Shown here: piece by piece, positions 28,505 through 37,766 of the stretch
Layout: each line of letters begins with the position of its first letter
Position numbering within the stretch: position 1 is the first letter of the stretch
DNA from: Acidobacteriota bacterium
Lineage (GTDB): Bacteria > Acidobacteriota > Blastocatellia > Pyrinomonadales > Pyrinomonadaceae
DNA length: 64,000 nucleotides
Direction: 5' to 3'
Assembly (NCBI GenBank): GCA_016715115.1
Contig: JADKBM010000004.1
Coordinates: 1,226,829-1,290,828, forward strand
Position numbers and translations under genes: made by a program
The notes under the pieces: generated by a model
What the model was told of the DNA's origin: nothing
Database searches by the model: none
Seen by the model: only the letters and a program-made list of their open reading frames with translations

Positions 28505-28594
28505 AATAGCTGATAGTTTATAACTGATAGCTGATAGCTGAGAGTTTCTAGTCAGCAAACTATCCGCTTTCATCTATCAGTTATCAACTATTTC
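28505..28594. repeat. Heptamer-period repeat (TGATAGC family) between ileS and a hypothetical gene
   Basis: Units TGATAGT, TTATAAC, TGATAGC, TGATAGC, TGAGAGT, followed by inverted ones (CTATCAG, TTATCAAC). It occupies the intergenic gap on the ileS 3' side and may form a stem. Confidence 0.65.
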
Positions 28595-31482
28595 GGAATA
28601 TCAATTTTCTCAATCTCGATAAGTGCCGACAGACAGCGTTCGCAAACTGTCGGGTAACGCTCCGATTCGCCGACGCGGGTCGAGAAATTCCAGCAGCGTT
28701 CGCATTTTTCGCCATCGGCCTTTTGGACCTCGACGCCGAACGCGTCGCCCTCGTGCACCTCGACCTGCGAAGTGATAAAGATGTAGCGCAGGTCATTGAA
28801 ATAGGCCATCAGGAACATCAACGCATCCTTCTCGACCGTCAAAACTACCTTGGCCATCAACGACGATCCAATGTCGCCGGCAGTGCGCGCCTCTTCGAGC
28901 GCCTTAAGAACGGTCTCGCGAATCGCGAAGATGCGTTCCCAATCGTTCAGAAGCTTCGAGTTATCCGCCTCGGTCGCCTTCGGAAATTCCGCCAGATGAA
29001 CCGACGATAGTCTCTGCTTCGGCAGATTCTCGAATGCTTCGTCGGCGGTGAACGCGAGCACCGGCGCGAGCAAACGGCACAAACGATGCGTGATCAGATA
29101 AAGCGCCGTCTGCGCCGAACGTCGTTCCAGCGACTTTGGCGCGTAAATGTAAAGCCGATCCTTGATGATGTCGAGATATCGCGCCGAAAGCGTCACCGTA
29201 ACTAGATTATAGATCGTTTGATAGACGGCTTGAAAGTCGTAACACGCGTAACCGGCGAGCACTTTCTTCATCGCTTCGTCGAAACTAGCCAATGCCCAAC
29301 GGTCGATCTCAAGCATCGCCTCAAACGCGACGATGTCGGTTTCCGGATCGAATCCGTCGAGATTCCCCAACGCGTAACGCAGAGTGTTTCTGAATTTACG
29401 ATAAGCGTCGGTAACTCTTTGCAAGATTTCATCTGAACATCGAACGTCCTCGGTGTAATCGACGGCCGCGGCCCAGAGTCGCAGAACGTCTGCGCCTGAT
29501 TTGTTGATGATCTCGATCGGCGCGGTGACGTTGCCGACCGATTTCGACTGCTTCTTGCCTTCGCCGTCGACGACCCAACCGTGCGTAATGATCTGTTTGT
29601 ACGGCGCCTGATCGTGTGCCGCGATCCCGCACATAAGGCTTGAATTGAACCATCCGCGATATTGATCGCCGCCTTCGAGATAGACGTCGGCCGGAAACTT
29701 GAGTGTTTCGCCGCGAGTTTCAAGAACCGCGACGCAGCTCGATCCCGAGTCGAACCAGACATCAAGAATGTCCGTTTCTTTTCGAAAATCAGGACTGTTG
29801 CACTTCGGGCACGCAAATCCTTCGGGCAACAGCTCCGATTCGGGACGCGCGTACCAAGCATCGGCGGTTTCCTTCGCGAAGATGTCGGCAACATGATCGA
29901 CGATCTTTGGATCGGCAACCGGTTCGTCGCATTTCTGGCAATAGAAGACCGGGATCGGAACGCCCCACGAACGCTGGCGCGAGACGCACCAGTCTGGACG
30001 GCCTTTGAACATATTCGCCATCCGGCCTTGGCCCCACGAAGGATGCCATTTCACGTTTTCGATCTCGCGCATCGCCTGCGCGCGGAGCGACTTTTCACCG
30101 GCGTCGTCCATCGAAATGAACCACTGCGGCGTGGCCCGGAAAATAACCGGCTTTTTGCAGCGCCAGCAGTGCGGATAACGATGCTCATAGTTTTCCGAGA
30201 ATAGCAACGAGCCGTTCGTGCGCATATGCTCGACGATCTGCGGGTTTGCTTTGAAGATATTGACGCCGGCGAATCCATCGACTTCCTGCGAAAATCGGCC
30301 GGCATTGTCGACCGGGCAATATATCTCGAGTCCGTATTCTTTGCCAATGATAAAGTCGTCGTGGCCGTGTCCCGGCGCGGTGTGCACGAGTCCAGTTCCG
30401 GCCTTGCCCGTTTCGTCGCGGTTGCGTGACTCCGAAACGTCAAGTTCCGTCTCGGCATCGGCCTCACCGCCCATCGTCACGTGCTCACCGTTCATTATCA
30501 GCGACTCACGGTCGATCCACGGATGCTTGGCCTTCATCCGGTTCATCTTCGAACCGTTGAACTTAGCGAAAACGTTCGGCATCTTCCGTTCGCCGTCGTC
30601 GTCGACGCCCCCAATGCCGCATTTAACGATCACGAATCCGACAAGATCAGAAGCCACGATCAGAACCTCTTCGCCGTGTTCGATCGCCGCATATTCAAAA
30701 TCCGGATGGACCGCGATTCCGAGGTTCGCCGGGATCGTCCAAGGGGTCGTCGTCCAAATGACGAGCGAGACGCGTTTGCCAGCAAGGGCCGGATCAAGTT
30801 CCGCCGGATCGGTGACGAGCGGGAATTTGACGTAGATCGACGGCGATGTGTGGAGTCTGTACTCGACCTCGGCTTCGGCGAGCGCCGTTTGATCGTGAAT
30901 ACACCAATAGACCGGACGCAGGCCTTTGTAGACGTAACCGCGCTCGAGGAACTTGCCGAACAGACGCGCCGTCTCGGATTCGTACTCGTTCGACATCGTC
31001 AAATACGGCGTTTCCCATTCGCCGAGGATTCCGAGACGCTTGAAGTCGCGCGTCTGGTTGTTCATCGCCGTCGACGCGTGCTCGCGGCAGATGCGCCGGA
31101 ACGTCGTGACCGGAATGTCCTTTTTGTCCTTGCCCTTGTCGGCGAGTTTCTTCTCGACGTGCGTTTCGATCGGCAGACCGTGGCAGTCGTAACCCGGAAC
31201 GTACGGAGCTTCAAATCCCATCATCGAGCGCGATTTGACGACGAAATCCTTGAGAATCTTGTTGAGCGCCGTTCCGATATGGATGTCGGCGTTGGCGTAC
31301 GGCGGTCCGTCGTGAAGGATGAATTTTTCGCGGCCGCTTCGCGCCTTCAGGATCGCGTCGTATAGTTTGGCATCGCTCCATTTCGCGAGCCGCGCAGGTT
31401 CGGCCTGGCCGAGATTCGCCTTCTGTGCGAAGTCGGTTTTCGGAAGGTTAACGGTTTTCTTAAGTTCCAGTGGTTCGGTCAT
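28588..31482 (-). CDS. ileS: Isoleucyl-tRNA synthetase
   Basis: Charges tRNA-Ile in the cytoplasm, with an editing domain that clears Val-tRNA-Ile. It has 964 residues. The class I HIGH box is HIGT (68-71) within HDGPPYANADIHIGT, and the KMSKS loop is KKQSKS (643-648). The CP1 editing region contains VIWTTTPWTIPANLGIAV. The C-terminal zinc finger uses Cys 927, 930, 947 and 950 (KCERCWNF, VCERC). ATG 31482. The layout is that of the bacterial IleS1-like form with a C-terminal zinc ribbon. Followed by the TGATAGC repeat. Confidence 0.97.
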   Translation of the reverse strand: MTEPLELKKTVNLPKTDFAQKANLGQAEPARLAKWSDAKLYDAILKARSGREKFILHDGPPYANADIHIGTALNKILKDFVVKSRSMMGFEAPYVPGYDCHGLPIETHVEKKLADKGKDKKDIPVTTFRRICREHASTAMNNQTRDFKRLGILGEWETPYLTMSNEYESETARLFGKFLERGYVYKGLRPVYWCIHDQTALAEAEVEYRLHTSPSIYVKFPLVTDPAELDPALAGKRVSLVIWTTTPWTIPANLGIAVHPDFEYAAIEHGEEVLIVASDLVGFVIVKCGIGGVDDDGERKMPNVFAKFNGSKMNRMKAKHPWIDRESLIMNGEHVTMGGEADAETELDVSESRNRDETGKAGTGLVHTAPGHGHDDFIIGKEYGLEIYCPVDNAGRFSQEVDGFAGVNIFKANPQIVEHMRTNGSLLFSENYEHRYPHCWRCKKPVIFRATPQWFISMDDAGEKSLRAQAMREIENVKWHPSWGQGRMANMFKGRPDWCVSRQRSWGVPIPVFYCQKCDEPVADPKIVDHVADIFAKETADAWYARPESELLPEGFACPKCNSPDFRKETDILDVWFDSGSSCVAVLETRGETLKFPADVYLEGGDQYRGWFNSSLMCGIAAHDQAPYKQIITHGWVVDGEGKKQSKSVGNVTAPIEIINKSGADVLRLWAAAVDYTEDVRCSDEILQRVTDAYRKFRNTLRYALGNLDGFDPETDIVAFEAMLEIDRWALASFDEAMKKVLAGYACYDFQAVYQTIYNLVTVTLSARYLDIIKDRLYIYAPKSLERRSAQTALYLITHRLCRLLAPVLAFTADEAFENLPKQRLSSVHLAEFPKATEADNSKLLNDWERIFAIRETVLKALEEARTAGDIGSSLMAKVVLTVEKDALMFLMAYFNDLRYIFITSQVEVHEGDAFGVEVQKADGEKCERCWNFSTRVGESERYPTVCERCLSALIEIEKIDIPK

Positions 31483-31783
31483 AAAAATTAGTGGTCGGTG
31501 GTCAGTGTTCGGACATCAGAACGAACCGCATTCCGCCGAAAAGCCAAATCTTATCATTCATTTACGGATAATTCCGCAATCCCAAAAAAGAAATCCCAAA
31601 TCAGCGCGATTTGGGACTTTCGGTAAACGCAAATTATCGCTGCGGGCTCTACCGAAGGTCCTCCGTAATTCGAATAATGACTATGATGCTGCGGTCTTTC
31701 ATTACGTAATTTATTGCAAACTTTCGTTTCAAAGTCAAAAATGTTGTCGGCCGTTGTGGCTTTCGACGCGTCTTACGGATGTT
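31483..31783. other. Intergenic region between ileS and esterase, with repeat units
   Basis: About 300 bases between divergent genes, holding no convincing gene. It contains 7-bp-spaced units GTGGTCG, GTGGTCA, GTGTTCG (31489-31512) and AATCCCAAA-type heptamer units near 31577-31616. The latter form a 9-bp perfect hairpin, TCCCAAATC (31594-31602) with GATTTGGGA (31608-31616). Confidence 0.6.
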
Positions 31784-32572
31784 ATGAAACACTTTTTCGT
31801 AATTATTTTGGTGGCGCTTTTCGTCGTTTCGGCATTTTCGCAAAAGGAAATCAACATCGAGATCAACGGTGTGAAGCGCTTCGCGATCGTCCACGAAGGC
31901 GACGCGAAATCGAAAAAGTCGCCCGTTGTGTTCGTCTTTCACGGTCACGGCGGGAACGCACGATTTGCCGAACGCCGTTTGAACTTTCACGACGAGTGGA
32001 ATGAGGCGCTCGTTGTTTATATGCAAGGAATTCCGGGCGTCGCCGGAATCACGGATGAGGCCGGTACGAAGAACGGTTGGCAGAAGAATCCGGGCGAACT
32101 CGGAGATCGTGACCTGAAATTCTTCGATGAGGTTCTGAAGAGCCTGATCAAGGACTACAAGGTCGACGAAAGCAGGATCTATGCTGTCGGACATTCAAAC
32201 GGCGCGCGTTTCGTCAATGTTCTTTGGGCCGAGCGAGGCGATAAGTTCGCAGCGTTTTGTTCCGTCGCCGCGCAGGGCGGGTTGATGATCCGCAATGCGG
32301 TGCCGCGTTCGATCTGGATGAGCATCGGCGAAAACGACCCGCTCGTCCCGGCAAGAGGCCAGAAACTGTCAATTCCGATCGTCCAGAAATTGCTCAATAT
32401 CGATTCAGAAAAAGGGGATACCAAAGGCGAAATCACTACTTACAAGGGCATTAGCGGTACCGAATTGGTGACCGAAATCCGCGATGCCGGCCACGAATTT
32501 CCGGTAATGTCGATTCCGAAAATCGTCGAGTTTTTCAAACGAAACGTGAAAGGCGGGAAAGGGGAAAAGTGA
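31784..32572 (+). CDS. Exported alpha/beta-hydrolase esterase (LpqC / polyhydroxybutyrate depolymerase-like)
   Basis: Exported esterase of the PHB-depolymerase/feruloyl-esterase-like (LpqC) family, 262 residues from ATG 31784; the frame is open upstream through repeat DNA. The signal peptide is MKHFFVIILVALFVVSAFS. The oxyanion region is VVFVFHGHGGNA, and the nucleophile elbow is GHSNGA with Ser 138. The acid is probably in IGENDPLVPA and the His in DAGHEFP. The EITTY insertion near the C-terminus is common in the family. It may de-esterify plant- or polymer-derived substrates; there is no neighbouring polymer operon to define the role. Confidence 0.8.
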   Translation: MKHFFVIILVALFVVSAFSQKEINIEINGVKRFAIVHEGDAKSKKSPVVFVFHGHGGNARFAERRLNFHDEWNEALVVYMQGIPGVAGITDEAGTKNGWQKNPGELGDRDLKFFDEVLKSLIKDYKVDESRIYAVGHSNGARFVNVLWAERGDKFAAFCSVAAQGGLMIRNAVPRSIWMSIGENDPLVPARGQKLSIPIVQKLLNIDSEKGDTKGEITTYKGISGTELVTEIRDAGHEFPVMSIPKIVEFFKRNVKGGKGEK

Positions 32573-32610
32573 AAAAGGGGAACGGATTGTTTGGAAATCA
32601 AGCTCGCTTG

Positions 32611-32907
32611 TTACTTCTCGTCAGGCAGGACGAGCAACCGCTCGCTTCGCCAAACTCGAACTACCGTGATTGCGAATTGCTCGCGCAAATAAACCACTCT
32701 GAACGGCGCGTGAATGATTTCCCGAATGTAGGACAATTGGAACTCGGGAACAATTCGACCCAGTTCGGGATGATCAGATAGAACCTGGATGTGTCCGATG
32801 ATTTCCCTGACGAACTTTTGACCAACGCCGGGAACTCCTTCAGCCGTGTAGTATTCAATGACATTCTCCAAGTCATTGACGGCCGAATTAGAAAGGCTAA
32901 TCTTCAT
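32611..32907 (-). CDS. RelE/ParE-family toxin
   Basis: Type II toxin of the ParE/RelE fold, 98 residues, expected to poison gyrase or cleave mRNA in the absence of its antitoxin. It has the typical pattern VNDLENVIEYYTAEG (helix), FVREIIGHIQVLSDHPELGRIVPEF and the C-terminal strand REIIHAPFRVVYLREQFAITVVRVWR. ParE-type target is suggested by the arrangement with a Phd-like partner but is not certain. The ATG directly follows the antitoxin stop (TAAATG), so it is translationally coupled. Confidence 0.9.
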   Translation of the reverse strand: MKISLSNSAVNDLENVIEYYTAEGVPGVGQKFVREIIGHIQVLSDHPELGRIVPEFQLSYIREIIHAPFRVVYLREQFAITVVRVWRSERLLVLPDEK

Positions 32908-33177
32908 TTATTCGACGCCAAGGCGTTTTTTGGCCTCGGATAACGACACCGAATTGCCCTCTTTGATTTCCACAAGACCTTGCGCAATGGCCCGAACAAA
33001 AACCAGTTCTTCCTGGTTCTTTTCATATTCATCGAGGTCTTGCATAACGGCAATGCCCCGGCCGCGGCTCGTCACCAGGATGGGTCGGTGAGTTTCTCTG
33101 ACCTGATTCACGACGCGACCGGGATTGATCTTCAGGTCGGAAAGCGGAATTACATCTTCAGAAAATTTGATCGTCAT
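32908..33177 (-). CDS. Phd/YefM-family antitoxin
   Basis: Antitoxin that neutralises the coupled toxin and represses its own promoter. It has 89 residues from ATG 33177, which has GGAG 7 bases upstream; a TTG two codons earlier is less likely. The N-terminal DNA-binding Phd fold is seen in IPLSDLKINPGRVVNQVRET and PILVTSRGRGIAVMQDLDEYE. The C-terminal acidic helix (LSEAKKRLGVE) would wrap the toxin. Confidence 0.9.
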   Translation of the reverse strand: MTIKFSEDVIPLSDLKINPGRVVNQVRETHRPILVTSRGRGIAVMQDLDEYEKNQEELVFVRAIAQGLVEIKEGNSVSLSEAKKRLGVE

Positions 33178-33195
33178 ATTCAACTCCGAGACCTA

Positions 33196-33225
33196 TTTAT
33201 AGCACCGGTTAACGACACCGGTCAA
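33196..33225 (-). promoter_or_regulatory. Autoregulated promoter of the toxin-antitoxin pair
   Basis: Minus-strand -35 TTGACC (33220-33225), 18-base spacer, -10 TATAAA (33196-33201), 18 bases upstream of the antitoxin ATG. The spacer carries two CACCGGT sites (plus strand 33203-33209 and 33216-33222), repeated 13 bases apart with the second overlapping the -35 box. ACCGGT is itself palindromic. This fits an antitoxin operator. Promoter call is from sequence; repression is inferred. Confidence 0.72.
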
Positions 33226-33711
33226 GAAAAAGGGAATTAACGTTCACGGATCCCAAAGCACAACCCTGATCGATTCGTCAGTGAATCGTGCTTGGCACTA
33301 TGATGCCGAGATTGTCGTTCTTTGCACGTGGCAATTGAAGGTTGTTTTTGCGTTGTTTCGCGCCACTTCGCGGTCGGCTCTTTTCGTAAGTTCACTGAAA
33401 CTTCGGTTTCGTGTCGCCACTTACATTCTGACCGCGAATCGACGCGAAGTTTCTGGCGCGTAATTTGGGAAGCCGGGAAGCAAACTCGTTTTCATAAAAC
33501 CGCAACAATTTGGACGAGCTTTGGAACATGCCAATATAGATTCCGGCTGCGAACAACGGCGTAAAAGCTGCAAACCAAAGACCGTTTTGTAGAATTCCGC
33601 GCCTGATAAGGAAGCGCGGCAAACCGCGCTCGCGCACCTGCTTCTATGCTTTCGCTTCGGCTCTTTGGTCTTCGGAAGTTTCTTCGATCCACTCTATTTT
33701 CATCGTATTCA
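33226..33711. other. Gap with no convincing gene
   Basis: 486 bases between the toxin-antitoxin promoter and the SulP gene. A minus-strand frame at 33392-33637 encodes a possible hydrophobic segment (GLWFAAFTPLFAAGIYIGM) but has no ribosome site or recognisable family, and may be a gene remnant. A small hairpin GATTC (6 bases) GAATC lies near 33271-33286. Confidence 0.4.
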
Positions 33712-35934
33712 TTACCGATCCTCAAGCGCGCGGACCTCGGTGTCGGTGTGGCGGAGATGCAATGAAATGGCACGCGCGACGCGTTCGAACACGCGCACGC
33801 CAAGAACAGCATCCTTCAATGCGTGTTTATCGAACTCTTCCCTCGAAAGTACGTAGAGTTCACAATCCGTTTTCGCTTCCGCATCTGCAGACCGTTTGCC
33901 GCGATCCAGAAACGCCATTTCGCCAAAAAAGTCGCCCCTGCCGAAGGTGGCCAGATGGTGGAGTTTGCCGCCTTTGAGCGGCAGAAGAATCCGAACCACG
34001 CCACGGCGAAGCAGAAAGATCTCATCACCTTCATCACCGTGAAGAAACACGTTCTCTCCGGCGCGCACCGTCCGTTCGTAGATGCATTCGCGTAACTTGC
34101 CGAGGACATCGTCATCGCAACCACGGAAAAGTTCGATCTGGTCAAGGTCCAGCGCACTCGTTTCTTCTTTCCGCGTCCAGCCCGCAGACTCGAGAATCCG
34201 TGTTTCCATCCAGTCCAGCGCATCGTCCCGAATTTCAAAAATCCGGATTTCTCCGCCCTCCTCACCGATCAGACCCACCTTCTGCATATAACGATGAAGA
34301 TCCTGGCGACTGGACAGGCTGGACGGCATGCCACTGAAAAGTAGTCCGCCGCCGCATTCTTGCAGCCGTTCGTGTATCTGTTCAAAAAGATGCGCGGCGG
34401 TGTAGTCCATCGACTGTACCCGGCGCATATCGAGCAGCACCCACTTTCGAACCTTCAGGTCCGGTTCCAACTCCGTAAACAGATTGTCGGTCGTACCGAA
34501 AAAGAGGTTCCCCTGCAATTCGTAGACAGCGGCATCTTCGCCGTTTTCATCAAGAATCGCCCGTTCCGATTGAAGGCGGGAAGTTTTGGACGAGATCTCT
34601 TTGAGCGTAGCCCGTCTCCGCAAGACCGAACCGCGAATCTGGTCGCGGATAAACAGCAGGATCGCAAGACCGATGCCCGTTGCTGATGCCGAGATCAGGC
34701 CGACGGTTTCCGCAACGATAACGACAGCGGCGATAACGACGAAGTCGAGACGCGTTTCGGCGTTTTTCAGCAATCCGAACGCCTGCCAGTCAAACATCCG
34801 AAATGCAACTACCAACAGAATCCCGGCGAGCGCGCCGATCGGTACCCACGCGATCAACGGTGACAAGAAAAGGATGGCGAGGACCACAAAGACCCCTTCA
34901 ATGAAACCGGATCGACTCTTCCGGCCGCCGCTCGTCACGTTCACGAGGGTCGGGCCCATCGTACCGGCGCCGGGCATACCGCCCGCAACGAAGGAAGCAA
35001 GGTTGGCCACGCCCTGCCCGAACAACTCGCGGTTGGAGTTGTGTCGGGTTCTGGTAAGCGCGCCAAGCACCACACCGGTTTTGAGCGTATCGATAGACAG
35101 CAGTACCGACAGCGCCAACGCGGAATATATGACGAGTTTCAGATCATCCAATTGAATCGTCAGCAGGGATCCGAAACGGTCGCCGACGTTTTGCAGGAAT
35201 GGTGTACTGGATCGAATCGGCCCGATTACCAGCGGGTTGCTTTCAATCGTCAATAAGGAACGATCGAACAGTCCCAGTATCAGGTAACAAGCAACGCCCG
35301 AAACGAGTGCGAGGATCGCGGCCGGAATTGTCTTTGTTAACCGTCCCGCGGAGAGCATCACGATAATGGTAACGATGCCGACGATCACGCCCGGCCATTT
35401 CCACAAGCCCGGAGATTGCAGCCCGTGCAAAAGGCCCGTTTCGGACGGCAAGCCGAGCAGTTTGGGCAATTGCCCGAGCGCGATTATCAGGCCGACACCC
35501 GAAAGATAACCGCTGACGACCGGGTACGGAATGTACTTGATCAGCTGGCCGCCCTTCAGCAAACCGTAAAGCGCCTGAAAGAACGCTGAAAGCAGTGCCG
35601 TCAGCGCAAGCAGTCCCGGAATTCGTTCTATTTGGACCTGCCCAGCGGCAAGCGTGATAGCAAGACCGGACAAGACCGCGGCGGCAGGCGCGCAGGGTGC
35701 CGTGATCAGAGCCGGCGTTCCGCCGGCAAAAGGGGCCACCAAGCCCAGTGCCGCCGCGCCGATCATTCCGACAAGCGCACCTTGGCCGGCCATTTCCGGC
35801 GAGATCGCCGAGAACACGAGAACACCGAATGCGATGGACGAGGGCAACGCAACGAGCATTGATGCCAGCCCGCCCCAGACATCATTGATAAAGTGAAAAC
35901 CGGAGGTTGTTGCGGCAGATGTTTCGGTTGTCAT
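33712..35934 (-). CDS. SulP-family anion transporter with STAS and cyclic-nucleotide-binding domains
   Basis: Inner-membrane anion transporter (sulfate, bicarbonate or dicarboxylate type), 740 residues from ATG 35934, which has GGGAGAA 5 bases upstream. The SulP transmembrane domain runs to about 430 (GLASMLVALPSSIAFGVLVFS, GGTPALITAPCAPAAAVLSG, ASFVAGGMPGAGTMGPTLVN). A STAS domain follows near 465-560 (AAVYELQGNLFFGTTDNLF, VLLDMRRVQSMDYTAAHL). A cNMP-binding domain lies near 600-720 (AGENVFLHGDEGDEIFLLRRG; phosphate-binding GEMAFLDRGKRSADA near residue 670). The fusion suggests cAMP or cGMP gating or regulation. Ion substrate unknown. Confidence 0.92.
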   Translation of the reverse strand: MTTETSAATTSGFHFINDVWGGLASMLVALPSSIAFGVLVFSAISPEMAGQGALVGMIGAAALGLVAPFAGGTPALITAPCAPAAAVLSGLAITLAAGQVQIERIPGLLALTALLSAFFQALYGLLKGGQLIKYIPYPVVSGYLSGVGLIIALGQLPKLLGLPSETGLLHGLQSPGLWKWPGVIVGIVTIIVMLSAGRLTKTIPAAILALVSGVACYLILGLFDRSLLTIESNPLVIGPIRSSTPFLQNVGDRFGSLLTIQLDDLKLVIYSALALSVLLSIDTLKTGVVLGALTRTRHNSNRELFGQGVANLASFVAGGMPGAGTMGPTLVNVTSGGRKSRSGFIEGVFVVLAILFLSPLIAWVPIGALAGILLVVAFRMFDWQAFGLLKNAETRLDFVVIAAVVIVAETVGLISASATGIGLAILLFIRDQIRGSVLRRRATLKEISSKTSRLQSERAILDENGEDAAVYELQGNLFFGTTDNLFTELEPDLKVRKWVLLDMRRVQSMDYTAAHLFEQIHERLQECGGGLLFSGMPSSLSSRQDLHRYMQKVGLIGEEGGEIRIFEIRDDALDWMETRILESAGWTRKEETSALDLDQIELFRGCDDDVLGKLRECIYERTVRAGENVFLHGDEGDEIFLLRRGVVRILLPLKGGKLHHLATFGRGDFFGEMAFLDRGKRSADAEAKTDCELYVLSREEFDKHALKDAVLGVRVFERVARAISLHLRHTDTEVRALEDR

Positions 35935-36067
35935 CGTATTCTCCCGGCTATGGCCGCCCGCACGAAGGGGCGTCCGACGCATCCACGGAAACTACAAATA
36001 TCCTTGTTTCATAATAAGCCTGATCAAGAGCACGTTCAACGAGCGGCGATCGTCAGGGGGCGCAAAC

Positions 36068-36100
36068 TACTCACGGCTGACAGCTGACAGCTCATAGCTC
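36068..36100. repeat. Short heptamer-like repeat (CTGACAG family)
   Basis: Units GGCTGACAGCTGACAGCTCATAGC in 7-bp steps in the spacer between the SulP gene and the small frameshifted gene. The same family as the TGATAGC tracts, on the opposite strand sense. Confidence 0.5.
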
Positions 36101-36157
36101 GAATGATCAAATCTCTTGAGATTCTTAGTTTGGTAATGACAAGCAGAGGCGGCTTTG

Positions 36158-36392
36158 TTAATCGTTGATGATGCTTTGCAAATCCCTGTTTTGCTTTGAC
36201 CGCAACCACCAAACCAGCGAGACGAAACCGGCGACCGCCGCGAAAACGATAAGCAGGATGCTCACGAAAAAAGCGACGAACTCATACGCATCGGGGTCCT
36301 TCGTGTCGCGGGCACGATAGTGAACCAACGGGAAGAAGACGATGCCCGCGACAAAGAGATGTGATCGATAGTGTGATCAGGAAACGGAACAT
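36158..36392 (-). pseudogene. Small two-TM membrane protein gene with a single frameshift, coupled to the phosphomannomutase gene
   Basis: A minus-strand reading starting at ATG 36392, three bases after the phosphomannomutase stop, gives MFRFLITLSIT. A neighbouring frame continues LFVAGIVFFPLVHYRARDTK, then a hydrophobic helix (YEFVAFFVSILLIVFAAVAGF) and ends RSKQNRDLQSIIND at a TAA (36158). Joining them needs a one-base correction near 36355; the second frame has a TGA just upstream and no start of its own. Product would be about 77 residues with two TM helices. Either a recent frameshift or a sequencing error. The coupling suggests it belongs with phosphomannomutase. Confidence 0.6.
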
Positions 36393-36395
36393 AGC

Positions 36396-37766
36396 TCAAT
36401 CAGTTCCGCGCGAACCGGCCGCTATCGAAGCGCTTACCCGTGCTTCGACTTTCGATCTGATCCGACCCAACTCTTCTTCCGAATCCGCCTCGAATCTCAG
36501 TACAAGGATCGCCTGTGTGTTCGACGCCCGGACAAGTCCCCAGCCGTGTTCGAAGATGATGCGGGCGCCGTCGATCGTGATGACTTCGTTTGTCTTCGCA
36601 AATTCGTCGGCGATGCGCGCAACGACGTCGAATTTCGTCTCGTCGGAACACTCGACGCGAAGTTCCGGTGTCGAAAACGTTTCGGGCAGATCGCCGAGCA
36701 ACTCCGATAGCTTGAGATCGGTTTTCGACAAGATCTCAAGCACCCGCGCGCCGGCGTAGGTCGCGTCGTCGAATCCGTAAAACCTGTCGGCGAAAAAGAT
36801 ATGACCGCTCATTTCGCCCGCGAGCGCGGCGCCGGTCTCTTTCATTTTTGCCTTGATGATCGAATGCCCCGCCTTTCCCATAATCGGATTTCCGCCGTGC
36901 GCGGCGATGTCGTCGAAGAGATTCTGCGAACACTTCACCTCGGCGATGATCGTCGCGCCGGGGTTCGTTTTCAGGACCTCGCGCGACAGCAAAACCATCA
37001 GTTCGTCCCCCCAAATGATCCGTCCGTTCTCGTCGATGACGCCGATTCGGTCACCGTCGCCGTCGAACGCAAGTCCGATGTCGGCGCCTGATTCACGAAC
37101 GCCGGCGATGCAATCCTGAAGATTTTCCGTGACGGTCGGGTCCGGATGATGATTCGGGAAGTTGCTGTCGGGCTCCGTAAAAAGCTTGACCAATTCGACG
37201 CCGAGCCGTTCGTAGATCGGCACCGCCGTCACGCCGCCCATTCCGTTTCCGCCGTCGACAACCGCTTTCAGCTTGCGGTTGCCGAGTTCGATCTTCGAAA
37301 AGATGTCGTCGCAGTAATCCCCCAGAACTTCGATCTCTTCGACCGTTCCCGTTCCTTCAGCGAATTTCCCGGATAACGCGATCCCCTTTATTTCCTGAAT
37401 TTGCGTCCCGAACAGAGTCTGCTTTCCGAGGCAGATCTTGAACCCATTATGATCGGGCGGGTTGTGCGAACCCGTGATCATCACGCCGCCGTCCATTCCG
37501 CGCGTGAAAACGGAGTGATACAAGACCGGCGTCGGAACGCGACCGATCAGGACAACGTCGCAGCCAGTTTGGTTGAAACCTTTGGTCAGAAGATCGCAAA
37601 ACCGGGGCGAACTGACACGCGCGTCAAAGCCGACCGCAATCCGGCGTGCGCCGTTCCGATTAAAAAACGTCCCGATCGCGCGGCCAAGCGTCGCGACGGT
37701 CTCGTCCGTCAAATGCTCTCCGACAATGCCGCGGATGTCGTACTCTCTGAAGATGTTCGTATTCAT
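36396..37766 (-). CDS. Phosphomannomutase/phosphoglucomutase
   Basis: Alpha-D-phosphohexomutase, 456 residues, interconverting 6- and 1-phosphates of mannose and/or glucose to supply nucleotide-sugar synthesis for surface polysaccharide. The phosphoserine loop is TGSHNPP (98-104; Ser 100), the metal loop is DGDGDR (235-240), and the sugar-specificity loop is GEMSGHIFF. A C-terminal phosphate-binding stretch (RASNTQAILVLRFEADSEEE) is present. Start MNTNIFREYDIRG is typical of AlgC/ManB enzymes, so mannose/glucose dual use is likely. A small membrane gene follows 3 bases after the stop. Confidence 0.93.
   Translation of the reverse strand: MNTNIFREYDIRGIVGEHLTDETVATLGRAIGTFFNRNGARRIAVGFDARVSSPRFCDLLTKGFNQTGCDVVLIGRVPTPVLYHSVFTRGMDGGVMITGSHNPPDHNGFKICLGKQTLFGTQIQEIKGIALSGKFAEGTGTVEEIEVLGDYCDDIFSKIELGNRKLKAVVDGGNGMGGVTAVPIYERLGVELVKLFTEPDSNFPNHHPDPTVTENLQDCIAGVRESGADIGLAFDGDGDRIGVIDENGRIIWGDELMVLLSREVLKTNPGATIIAEVKCSQNLFDDIAAHGGNPIMGKAGHSIIKAKMKETGAALAGEMSGHIFFADRFYGFDDATYAGARVLEILSKTDLKLSELLGDLPETFSTPELRVECSDETKFDVVARIADEFAKTNEVITIDGARIIFEHGWGLVRASNTQAILVLRFEADSEEELGRIRSKVEARVSASIAAGSRGTD

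Noticed and set aside
31319..31783. N-terminal extension of the esterase
   Set aside because: It runs through ileS leader and repeat DNA and hides the real signal peptide at ATG 31784.
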